A stretch of 23,677 nt of DNA, taken from assembly GCA_900540895.1 (NCBI GenBank), contig UQHV01000025.1:1-23677 (forward strand), written 5' to 3'. The notes below the pieces were generated by a model. That model was not told the origin of the DNA. It worked only from the letters and a program-made list of their open reading frames with translations, and did not search any database. The position numbers were made by a program, and so were the translations under genes. Shown piece after piece: positions 1 to 6,212 of this stretch (position 1 is the stretch's first letter; each line of letters opens with the position of its first letter). The DNA comes from an uncultured Collinsella sp. (lineage in GTDB: Bacteria; Actinomycetota; Coriobacteriia; Coriobacteriales; Coriobacteriaceae).

Positions 1-173
1 CTGATCCGGTTCCACCGGGCCGCGCGGCAAGGAGATATATTGCCAGACCGGAGGGCCCCCGCGGGCGGGAATCTGGGCGTACACATTTCCTACACATATT
101 TAAAGCCAACTTACGTTTGCCAGCCGTTCTCTACCGCTCACCGAGGGTCTCTTTATAGTGAAGCGTCATATGG
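1..173. other. Intergenic edge, no gene seen
   Basis: No convincing coding region is visible. The stretch lies downstream of the minus-strand phosphohexomutase gene. It holds short palindromes such as GGCAA (27-31) with TTGCC (39-43), and GC-rich runs near 51-70. I see no T-tailed terminator for the gene at 174. Whatever lies to the left is outside the window. Confidence 0.4.
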
Positions 174-1574
174 CTAAAGCTGATAGGCTCCCTTAGCCAA
201 GGCACAGCCGGCATCGAGCAACTCATCGCGCTCCTCTACCGAGAACCCCTCGGCGTATACGCGAACCACCGGTTCGGTCCCGCTGGGGCGGATCAACAGC
301 CAGGTGTCATCCTCGAATGCCAAACGTAAACCATCCATATGGCTTACAGCCTGTGGCGCCTTGCCGCAAATCGATTTGGGATTCATGCCGGGAAGCAGCG
401 TTCGCAGCGATTCGGCGTCTTCGGCCTCAAGGCGCAAATCGCGACGCCCATAGCTCGTCTTACCAAAACTGGCCTCGAGCTGATCGACCAAAACGCCTAA
501 CGGCGCGCCCGTCTTTGCCATAAGCTCACACAGAATCAGACAAGCAAGGATTCCGTCACGCTCGGGCATATGCGCGGCGATGCCGATACCGCCGGCCTCC
601 TCGCCTCCCATGAGGACGCCGCCCTTCTTCATCTCTGCAGCTATATATTTGAAACCGACCGGCTTAACGGTCACGCGACAGCCAAGCGCCTCGGCAATGC
701 GGCGCACGAGCGTCGAGCACGAGAGATTGACGACGACACGGCCCTCCAAATTGCGGAATTGAACGAGGTCGCCCAGAACAAGCGCCATGATTTGATGCGG
801 ATGTATATATCTACCGCGTTCGTCGACCGCGCCGATACGATCGGCATCGCCGTCGGTCACCAGGCCCGCGCACGCCCCGTCCACGACAACCGCACGCTCG
901 CAAGCGTCCACCCATGGCTCAACAGGGTCGGGGCAAATGTCCTCTTGATCGGACGACTCTCCGGCATGAATCTCGTGCACCTCGACGCCTAGCTCCCGCA
1001 GCAGGTCGGCAAGATATCCCTGGGCCGCGCCGCCCATGGGGTCAACCACCACACGCAGGTGAGCGGCTCGAATGGCCTCGGCATCGACAAACGACGCCAC
1101 CGCCTGCATATAGTCAGGAATAATATCCGCGGTGCGATAGCTTTCCTCGATCCCCATCGGCTCGGGGGCCATGGTCTCTTCGAGCTCTTCGATGACATCC
1201 TGATTGGCCGTCGAGCCATCTCCCATGCGTAGTTTAAGGCACAGATACCCCTGCGGATGATGGGACCCCGTCACCATGAGCGCACCGCAGGCCTCGCCGT
1301 CATACGCCGCCGCCCACGTAAGGGCGGGAGTCGGGACAGGCCGAGATGCGAGCACTGCGTCCAATCCGTGAGCGGCAAGCACGCCTGCCGCAAGTTCAGC
1401 GAACTCGCGCGCCTGCGGCCGGGTGTCGAACCCTATATATACCGTTTTGCCGGGATTGATCTTTTGCCACAACTCGCCGACGGCATCGGCAATGCGGGCA
1501 ACGTTGTCGGCGGTAAAGTCGTCGTCGACGCGAGCGCGCCAACCATCAGTTCCAAAATGAATTATCGCGCACAC
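174..1574 (-). CDS. Phosphoglucomutase/phosphomannomutase family protein
   Basis: A cytoplasmic alpha-D-phosphohexomutase that should interconvert hexose 1- and 6-phosphates for glycogen, cell-wall or polysaccharide precursors. Family landmarks occur in order (numbered from the chosen start): N-terminal FGTDGWR; active-site serine loop TGSHHP with Ser at about 104; metal-binding DGDADR at 241-246; sugar-binding GGEEAGG at 323-329; phosphate-binding RPSGTEP at 429-435. The length of 466 residues suits the family. I chose the GTG at 1572-1574 because AGGTG lies 7 nt upstream and the family motif begins just after; a GTG five codons upstream (1589) has no ribosome binding site. The usual loop is T-[AG]-S-H-N-P, so the second His is a variant. 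Substrate (glucose, mannose or glucosamine phosphate) cannot be told from sequence. All three Tyr-Ile pairs checked use TAT-ATA, a rare Ile codon here. Confidence 0.9.
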   Translation of the reverse strand: MCAIIHFGTDGWRARVDDDFTADNVARIADAVGELWQKINPGKTVYIGFDTRPQAREFAELAAGVLAAHGLDAVLASRPVPTPALTWAAAYDGEACGALMVTGSHHPQGYLCLKLRMGDGSTANQDVIEELEETMAPEPMGIEESYRTADIIPDYMQAVASFVDAEAIRAAHLRVVVDPMGGAAQGYLADLLRELGVEVHEIHAGESSDQEDICPDPVEPWVDACERAVVVDGACAGLVTDGDADRIGAVDERGRYIHPHQIMALVLGDLVQFRNLEGRVVVNLSCSTLVRRIAEALGCRVTVKPVGFKYIAAEMKKGGVLMGGEEAGGIGIAAHMPERDGILACLILCELMAKTGAPLGVLVDQLEASFGKTSYGRRDLRLEAEDAESLRTLLPGMNPKSICGKAPQAVSHMDGLRLAFEDDTWLLIRPSGTEPVVRVYAEGFSVEERDELLDAGCALAKGAYQL

Positions 1575-1696
1575 GCGCAGACACCTCACAGTGTTTGGAT
1601 CATGGTACGCATGGGGTATACCCGCAACGCACGCCTAGCAACCTGCCAAAATCGTCATTCACCATTTGGGCAAACGCTACCGACGATGTGCAGGCA

Positions 1697-1727
1697 ATAA
1701 AAAAACCGCCCCGTATGGAGCGGTTTC
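1697..1727 (-). terminator. Rho-independent terminator of the homocysteine methyltransferase operon
   Basis: On the minus strand AAACCGCTCC pairs with GGGGCGGTTT around an ATAC loop (10-bp stem with one G-U pair), followed by a run of seven T at 1699-1705. It lies just after the stop codon at 1733 and before the phosphohexomutase start, so it separates the two transcripts. Confidence 0.85.
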
Positions 1728-1732
1728 GACCT

Positions 1733-2584
1733 TTATATATCGAGCGCCTCGGCCATCGCCGCCGTGGTGATCGCCGTGGTTCCACAGCAACTGCCCACCA
1801 TTGCGGCACCGGCATGCCTCCATTCGATGCAAGCGCGCGCGAAAGCTTCGGGGTTCTCGCGCCACACAGGGCCATCTTGAGTTTGGACCGGATCGCCCGC
1901 GTTGGGGCGTACCGTGACGGGCGTAGTCGCCGATGCAAGCATCCTGGGCACTGCCACATTCGCGGCCGCAAGTGAACAGCAGTTAACGCCAACCGAGTTT
2001 GCGCCGTGCTTTTCGGCGTACAAAACGGCAGCCTCGATGTTGAGGCCATCGCCTAGCAGGTCGCCTTTATCGTCAACGACAAAACTAACCAAAACAGGCA
2101 TGCCGTCGGCGGCATCCTGGACGCCGGCAAGCATGGGTTGCAAATTACGGATAGACGTCACCGTCTCGATCAGCAGACCGTCAACACCAGCATTGAGCAG
2201 GGCGTATGCCTGCTCTCGCGAAATGCCTCGGATTTCCCGATACTCGGCAGAGTCTTCGGCAAACCACTCAATGCCGATCGGGCCCATCGAGCCCAGCAGC
2301 AGCTGAGGGTGCGCCTGGCGTGCATCGTCGACGGCACCGCGATTGACCTCGGCCACGGACGGCGTAATCTGATCTTGCTTGAGGGCATAGCTTGATGCCT
2401 GAAAGGTATTGGTAATGAGCACCTGCGCACCGGCGGCGACATACAGGCGATGGATACGAGAAACGGTCTGCGGCTCGGCAAGGTTCCAAAACGCCGGTGG
2501 GATATCGGCGGCGTCGTATTCACTCATCAGCACGCTGCCCATGGGGCCCTGCGTCAACAGGGTCTCGCTCGACATGCGGCGCAT
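1733..2584 (-). CDS. Homocysteine S-methyltransferase family protein
   Basis: Expected to transfer a methyl group to homocysteine to make methionine, from S-methylmethionine or S-adenosylmethionine as in MmuM, or as a MetH-like Hcy-binding module. The Zn-binding cysteines of the family are present: GVNCC near residue 202 and GSCCGT at 265-270, plus the N-terminal LLTQGPMGSVL and ETVTS near 140. It has no cobalamin or folate domain, so it is not a full MetH. I prefer ATG 2582-2584 because GAGGA precedes it by 6 nt and the family motif starts soon after; the longer ATG at 2626 would add 14 residues but has a poor ribosome binding site. At 283 residues it is somewhat short for MmuM (about 310). 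It follows the DtxR-type gene by 12 to 54 nt, depending on the start, and probably shares its transcript, which suggests metal-linked expression. Methyl donor unknown. Confidence 0.85.
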   Translation of the reverse strand: MRRMSSETLLTQGPMGSVLMSEYDAADIPPAFWNLAEPQTVSRIHRLYVAAGAQVLITNTFQASSYALKQDQITPSVAEVNRGAVDDARQAHPQLLLGSMGPIGIEWFAEDSAEYREIRGISREQAYALLNAGVDGLLIETVTSIRNLQPMLAGVQDAADGMPVLVSFVVDDKGDLLGDGLNIEAAVLYAEKHGANSVGVNCCSLAAANVAVPRMLASATTPVTVRPNAGDPVQTQDGPVWRENPEAFARACIEWRHAGAAMVGSCCGTTAITTAAMAEALDI

Positions 2585-2638
2585 AAGTTCCTCGCCACCG
2601 GGGCGGTTGTAATAACTCGTATCCATATATGTGTTTCG

Positions 2639-3061
2639 CTATTCCTCGACGCTGATTCCCTGTTTTTCGAGATAGGCGAGCCAGCGGCTCATCGTGTCCT
2701 CGGAAAGCGCATGCTCCATCATGCACGCCTCGGAATCGGCCCGCTCAAAATCGACGCCGAGCTCCTGGACCAAAAACGTGCGAATAAGGCGATGACGGTA
2801 CCAGATAGCCGTGCCGACCTCGCGACCACGGTCGGTCAGGATGACCTTGCCGTAATGCGATTGCTCGACAAGCTCGGACGCCTTAAGCGCCGAAACTGCC
2901 TTATTGACCGATGCCTTGGAGACACCAAGACGCTGCGCGATGTCGACCGATCGCACGCCATTGGTCTCCCCTTCTTCGCTTTCGATGCGAACCATGCACT
3001 CCAAGTAGTCTTCGTTCGCCACCGTTAGGTGCAGCTCGCGCGAGCTATTTGTCGTATCCAT
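2639..3061 (-). CDS. DtxR/MntR-family metal-dependent transcriptional regulator
   Basis: A 140-residue repressor-type protein: winged helix at about 1-80 (recognition helix near VSKASVNKAVSALK), then the dimerisation/metal domain, with no C-terminal SH3-like domain, as in MntR. Candidate ligands are Asp18 and Glu21 in NEDYLE, His90, and Cys113-Glu116-His117 in EACMMEH. Asp18 sits where MntR has its Mn-selective Asp and DtxR has Met; Cys113 is DtxR-like, where B. subtilis MntR has Glu. Metal specificity is therefore uncertain, though Mn or Fe is likely. The ATG at 3059-3061 is preceded by GGAAGG and AGAAGGG. It is divergent from pepT, and the perfect palindrome at 3115-3134 upstream is a good candidate for its own operator. 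The homocysteine methyltransferase follows it closely. Confidence 0.9.
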   Translation of the reverse strand: MDTTNSSRELHLTVANEDYLECMVRIESEEGETNGVRSVDIAQRLGVSKASVNKAVSALKASELVEQSHYGKVILTDRGREVGTAIWYRHRLIRTFLVQELGVDFERADSEACMMEHALSEDTMSRWLAYLEKQGISVEE

Positions 3062-3092
3062 GACCTTCCGTCCCTTCTGCTTTCAAAGGCTG

Positions 3093-3121
3093 ATTCTACC
3101 CCATCCAAGTGTCGCGGTATG
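3093..3121 (-). promoter_or_regulatory. Candidate promoter of the DtxR-type gene
   Basis: The minus strand reads TAGAAT at 3098-3093, one mismatch from the -10 consensus and about 32 nt upstream of the start codon. The hexamer 17 nt further upstream (CATACC, 3121-3116) is a poor -35 box and falls inside the 20-bp palindrome. A weak -35 overlapped by an operator fits autorepression, but this is inference. Confidence 0.4.
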
Positions 3122-3134
3122 CCGTGGCATACCG
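3115..3134. promoter_or_regulatory. Perfect 20-bp palindrome, probable DtxR-family operator
   Basis: CGGTATGCC-GT-GGCATACCG is an uninterrupted 9-bp inverted repeat with a 2-nt centre. It lies in the 120-nt divergent region between the metal regulator (start 3061) and pepT (start 3182). Size and symmetry match the dyads bound by DtxR/MntR dimers, but the sequence differs from the classic corynebacterial iron box. The regulated direction (regulator, pepT or both) is not determined. Confidence 0.6.
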
Positions 3135-3181
3135 TGCTAGAGTTCTTGTTGCACACGACGACCAAGATTGGAGCGGTCTTT

Positions 3182-4429
3182 ATGGAAAACAACGCCACGA
3201 ACCCCGACGTCCTTGAGCGCTTTTTGCGCTACGTCCAAATCAACACGCAATCCGAGGATGCAAACTGCGACCAGGTGCCTTCGAGCACCGTTCAGTTTGA
3301 CCTTGCCAACATCCTGGCCAAGGAGCTGCGCGAGCTCGGCGCGGCCGATGCCCATGTGACCGAGCATGCTTACGTGTGCGCGCATATTCCTGCGAGCGCG
3401 GGCGCGGAGAACAAGCCCGCCCTGGGCCTGATAGCACACCTCGACACCACCGAGGTTGCGCCGGGCGCCGGTGTGAAGCCGCACATTGTGCACTACGAAG
3501 GCGGCGACCTGGTCTGCGGTACCGTTGACGGCAAGCCTGTGGCCATGAGCACCGCCAAGCTTCCCGCCCTGAACGACCTTGTGGGTGAGGACTTGGTCTG
3601 CAGTGACGGCACCACACTGCTGGGCGCTGACGACAAGGCCGGCGTCGCCGAGATCATGGCGCTTGTCGCGCGTATCGCTCAGGACCCCTCGCTGCCCCAC
3701 CCCGCACTCGGCATTTGTTTTTGCCCGGACGAGGAGATCGGTCACGGCGCCGAGCTGTTGGACATCGAGGCCTTTGGCTGCAAGTACGCCTACACGGTCG
3801 ACGGCGGTCCCGTTGGCGAGCTGGAATGGGAGTGCTTTAACGCCGCCGAGGCAACCGTTCGCTTTGAGGGCCAATCCATCCATCCCGGTGACGCCAAAGG
3901 CCGCATGGTCAACGCGGGCAATCTGTTCTGCGACTTCAATGCCCTGCTCCCCTACGAGCAGCGTCCGGAATACACCGAGGGCTACGAGGGCTTCTATCAC
4001 CTTGAGGGCGTCTCGGCAACGGTCGACCATGCCACGGCGCGCTATATCGTCCGTGATCACGATGCCGCCAAGTTCCAGCAGAAGCTCGAGCTGATGGATG
4101 CTGCCGCAGCACTGCTCAACCAGCGCCTGGGCGAGGAACTCGTGACAGTTGAGATCAAGCAGCAGTACCGCAACATGGCCGAGATCGTGCGTGACTACCC
4201 AGAGCTTATCGATGTCGCCAAGGAAGCCTACCTTGCCTGCGGCATTGAGCCCCAGGTGCTGCCGATTCGCGGTGGTACCGACGGTGCGCAGCTGTCGTTC
4301 CGCGGCCTGCCCTGCCCCAACCTTTCCACGGGCGGCTACTGCTACCACGGCGTCAACGAGTTTGTCCCGGTCAGCTCGCTCGTCAAGATGACCGACGTCC
4401 TCCAGGAACTCGTCGCCCGCTTCGCATAG
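3182..4429 (+). CDS. pepT: Peptidase T (tripeptide aminopeptidase)
   Basis: A cytoplasmic dizinc M20B peptidase that removes the N-terminal residue of tripeptides. Metal and catalytic landmarks: HLDT at 86-89 (His86 ligand, Asp88), Asp150 in LLGADDKAG (bridging), PDEEIGHG with Glu184/Glu185 (general base and ligand), Asp207 in YTVDGG, the IHPGDAKGRMVNA dimerisation-domain motif at 233-245, and His389 in YCYHGVNE. The length of 415 residues matches PepT. The ATG at 3182 is preceded by GGAG at 3170-3173. An in-frame extension to 3029 would run through the promoter and palindrome and is rejected. It is a single gene, divergent from the metal regulator and closed by a strong terminator at 4456-4492. 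The palindrome upstream may place it under metal control. Confidence 0.95.
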   Translation: MENNATNPDVLERFLRYVQINTQSEDANCDQVPSSTVQFDLANILAKELRELGAADAHVTEHAYVCAHIPASAGAENKPALGLIAHLDTTEVAPGAGVKPHIVHYEGGDLVCGTVDGKPVAMSTAKLPALNDLVGEDLVCSDGTTLLGADDKAGVAEIMALVARIAQDPSLPHPALGICFCPDEEIGHGAELLDIEAFGCKYAYTVDGGPVGELEWECFNAAEATVRFEGQSIHPGDAKGRMVNAGNLFCDFNALLPYEQRPEYTEGYEGFYHLEGVSATVDHATARYIVRDHDAAKFQQKLELMDAAAALLNQRLGEELVTVEIKQQYRNMAEIVRDYPELIDVAKEAYLACGIEPQVLPIRGGTDGAQLSFRGLPCPNLSTGGYCYHGVNEFVPVSSLVKMTDVLQELVARFA

Positions 4430-4455
4430 ATCTGGCCGCACAAGCCCAAAAGACG

Positions 4456-4492
4456 AATCGCCCCGTCCTCAACCGAGAACGGGGCGATTTTT
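4456..4492 (+). terminator. Rho-independent terminator of pepT
   Basis: AATCGCCCCGT (4456-4466) pairs perfectly with ACGGGGCGATT (4479-4489) over 11 bp, with a 12-nt loop and a T run at 4488-4492. It starts 27 nt after the pepT stop codon. Confidence 0.9.
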
Positions 4493-4540
4493 GGTGCAAG
4501 GAGTGTAGTCGGCATCGCTGGTTGAATCAACGTCAGACAC

Positions 4541-4554
4541 TATGACCCAATCCG
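4541..4554 (+). repeat. Left subterminal inverted repeat of the IS
   Basis: TATGACCCAATCCG, the exact reverse complement of 6050-6063. Confidence 0.85.
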
Positions 4555-4664
4555 AGGGCACGGAAACGACAGGAGCCCCCGCTCGTGACCGCGGGTCGGG
4601 GCTGCGACAATGTTGTTGAAGTGCCAGAGGCGCAGCCGCGCCGCAACGAGGTTGGGAGGCTCCC

Positions 4665-5786
4665 GTGCCTAGATATTCTACCGCCTTCGGAATGGACGTA
4701 CACCTCAGGTCCACCACCGTCTGCGCGCTCGACGCGGAGACGGGCGAGGCCGTGACGAGGAGGTTCCGCGGCAACCCCTGGGGCGAGGTCGCGGAGTGGA
4801 TGTCGGGCTTCCCCGGCCCGTCGCTCGCCGCCTACGAGAGCGGCTACCTCGGCTTCGCCCCGCAGAGGGAGCTCTCCGGGCTCGGCGTCGACTGCGTCGT
4901 CGCGGCCGTCTCCAAGGTCCCGAGGTCGGCGGCCGACCTCTCGTCCAAGAACGACCGCAACGACGCGGCCAGGATGGCCAAGGCGATACTGTCGCACGAC
5001 GTCACCCCGGTATGGGTACCGTCCCCCGAGATCGAGGGGCTCAGGGACCTCGCCGCCGCCCACGACGCCGCGACTGCGAGGCTCGCGGCGGCGAAGCAGC
5101 GGCTCCTGGCGTTCCTGGCCCGCCGCGGCTACGTCTACGGCGGCACGACGCCGGCCGGCAACCCCCGGAAGTACTGGACGTACGGCTTCCTCAGGTGGCT
5201 CGACGGCATACACCCCGCCGACGACGGCGGCATCCGGGCGCTTGCGGCGCTGAGGAACGAGGTCGAGGCGGCCGACGAGACGAGGGAGGCCCTCCTCGCC
5301 GAGTACAGGGCCGCCGTCGCGGCGGGCCCCCTCTCGGCCGAGGTCGAGGCGCTCCAGTCGATCAAGGGGTGCGGGTTCGCGCTCGCCGCCGCCTTCGCGT
5401 CCGAGGTCGGCGACTTCTCGAGGTTCCGCTCCGGCAGGCAGGTGACGGCCTACTTCGGCCTCGCCCCGAAGCAGAGGTCGAGCGCGGACTCCGTGCGCCT
5501 CGGCGGGATCAGCGGGGCCGGCAACGCGCTCGTCAGGAAGCTGGCGGTCGAGGGGTCCTGGTGCTACGCCCAGGCCGGCCACCAGCCGAAGCTGATGCCC
5601 AAGGGCTCCGGCGTCCCCCTCGAGATAAGGATGCACGGGAGGAAGGGGTCCGAGCGCCTGCTCCGGCGACGCGAGGAGATGCTCGAGAGGGGCATGCCCC
5701 AGGCGAAGGCGAACGCCGCCACCGCCGCCGAGCTCGTGAGATGGCTGTGGGCCCTCGGCACGATGTGCCGGGAGGCCGGCGAATAG
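4665..5786 (+). CDS. IS110-family (IS1111-type) transposase
   Basis: A DEDD-type recombinase of 373 residues. The N-terminal RuvC-like domain carries Asp11 (GMDVH), Glu58 (AYESGY), Asp97 and Asp100 (KNDRNDAARMAKA), the expected catalytic tetrad. A helical linker covers about 120-220. The C-terminal Tnp domain holds SIKGCGFALAAAFASEVGD (231-250) and GLAPKQRSSADSVRLGG-ISGAGN (265-287), where Ser272 or Ser273 is the likely nucleophile. Known IS110 enzymes cut and join DNA with both domains, guided by an RNA from the element's own non-coding end. The GTG at 4665 is preceded by GGGAGG with 5-nt spacing. The reading frame is intact, so the element may be active. In-frame alternatives inside the gene are shadows caused by high GC. 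Confidence 0.95.
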   Translation: MPRYSTAFGMDVHLRSTTVCALDAETGEAVTRRFRGNPWGEVAEWMSGFPGPSLAAYESGYLGFAPQRELSGLGVDCVVAAVSKVPRSAADLSSKNDRNDAARMAKAILSHDVTPVWVPSPEIEGLRDLAAAHDAATARLAAAKQRLLAFLARRGYVYGGTTPAGNPRKYWTYGFLRWLDGIHPADDGGIRALAALRNEVEAADETREALLAEYRAAVAAGPLSAEVEALQSIKGCGFALAAAFASEVGDFSRFRSGRQVTAYFGLAPKQRSSADSVRLGGISGAGNALVRKLAVEGSWCYAQAGHQPKLMPKGSGVPLEIRMHGRKGSERLLRRREEMLERGMPQAKANAATAAELVRWLWALGTMCREAGE

Positions 5787-6049
5787 ACATAGCCCCCGTC
5801 CCGGCGAGCCGGGCAGCCTTCGGGGACACCCCCGCTCTCGCTGTGCGCGCGGCGACCGCCGCATGCGCGAAGTCAGACTAGGGGAACCCCGCCGAAGGAG
5901 AGGATTGCGGGCCGCCGGAGCGGTATCCGCGGATATGAGACTGAGCCGAAGGCGTCGACGACATGCCAGGGGCGGACCGGGACGGGTTCAACGGCAGGCC
6001 CCGCCGACCGATTGCAAGCGGTCGGCGGGGCCATTGTGGCTCTTGACAG
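5787..6049 (+). ncRNA. Candidate bridge/seeker RNA region of the IS1111-type element
   Basis: These 263 nt between the transposase stop and the right inverted repeat have no credible gene and are rich in hairpins: CCCGG-CGAG-CCGGG near 5800; GCGGC-GACC-GCCGC near 5850; CCTTCGG near 5818 complementary to CCGAAGG near 5893; ATCCGCGGAT near 5928; and a perfect 14-bp stem GGCCCCGCCGACCG / CGGTCGGCGGGGCC with an ATTGCAAG loop (5997-6032). IS1111-group elements are known to encode their guide RNA downstream of the transposase, so this is where it should be. The RNA's ends and its target- and donor-binding loops cannot be fixed by eye. Confidence 0.5.
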
Positions 6050-6063
6050 CGGATTGGGTCATA
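6050..6063 (-). repeat. Right subterminal inverted repeat of the IS
   Basis: CGGATTGGGTCATA, the exact reverse complement of 4541-4554. Confidence 0.85.
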
Positions 6064-6212
6064 TGAGCGAGCGACGTCCAGAGCGAACAAGTTGGCATGA
6101 AAAAGGCAGGGCATTGACCTTCTGGTCATGCCCTGCCTTTTGAATGACAAATTGTCGCTCTGGGCGGCGCACAGCGTCGAGCCGTTACGCGGGCTGGTAA
6201 GCCCGCGTAACT
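6064..6212 (-). other. Structured 3'-UTR element, copy A (after lcp)
   Basis: Given in plus-strand bases. A perfect 12-bp hairpin GTTACGCGGGCT-GGTA-AGCCCGCGTAAC (6184-6211) starts 1 nt after the lcp stop codon. A linker with CAGCGTCG follows, then a long imperfect hairpin at 6078-6163: CCAGAGCGA/TCGCTCTGG, CAA/TTG, a G.A mismatch, TTG/CAA, a second G.A mismatch, CAT/ATG, then AAAAGGCAGGGCAT with ATGCCCTGCCTTTT, a bulged T, and GACC-TTCT-GGTC. On the transcript it ends in TTTTT, so it can also act as the lcp terminator. A homologous structure follows prfA. The outer bases AGCGAGCG (6065-6072), shared with copy B, touch the IS end. Confidence 0.7.
6101..6141 (-). terminator. Terminator hairpin of the lcp/murA transcript
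   Basis: This is the inner part of structured element A. The minus-strand stem AAAAGGCAGGGCAT / ATGCCCTGCCTTTT is capped by GACC-AGAA-GGTC and followed by T residues (complement of 6100-6104). It lies about 70 nt past the lcp stop codon. Confidence 0.75.

Larger units (their letters stand above)
4541..6063 (+). mobile_element. Complete IS110-family element, IS1111-type
   Basis: The 14-bp sequence TATGACCCAATCCG at 4541-4554 reappears inverted at 6050-6063, enclosing one IS110-family transposase gene and two non-coding ends: 110 nt between the left repeat and the gene, and 263 nt between the gene and the right repeat. Subterminal inverted repeats and a long 3' end are the layout of the IS1111 group. 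In that group the true tips usually lie a few nt outside the repeats and no target duplication is made, so the exact ends are uncertain by several bases. It is inserted between the convergent genes pepT and lcp, directly beside the hairpin element at 6064-6212. The gene is markedly more GC-rich than its neighbours and uses AGG for many arginines, as expected for acquired DNA. Confidence 0.85.

Noticed and set aside
1615..1633. GGTATACC-type partial dyad upstream of the phosphohexomutase, compared with the DtxR-type palindrome
   Set aside because: Only the outer four bases of each half match symmetrically; too degenerate to call an operator.
3137..4441. 434-codon open frame on the minus strand opposite pepT
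   Set aside because: Shadow of pepT, with no ribosome site or family motifs.
4528..4540. AACGTCAGA beside the left end of the IS also occurs in structured element B
   Set aside because: Nine bases alone are weak evidence for a third copy; the surrounding bases do not fold or align.
4533..5864. 443-codon open frame on the minus strand across the IS
   Set aside because: Antisense to the transposase and crosses the inverted repeat and the non-coding end; very Arg/Gly-rich translation typical of shadow frames.
4796..5881. 361-codon open frame on the plus strand, overlapping the transposase in another frame
   Set aside because: Almost entirely Arg, Gly and Ala, a product of reading GC-rich codons out of frame.
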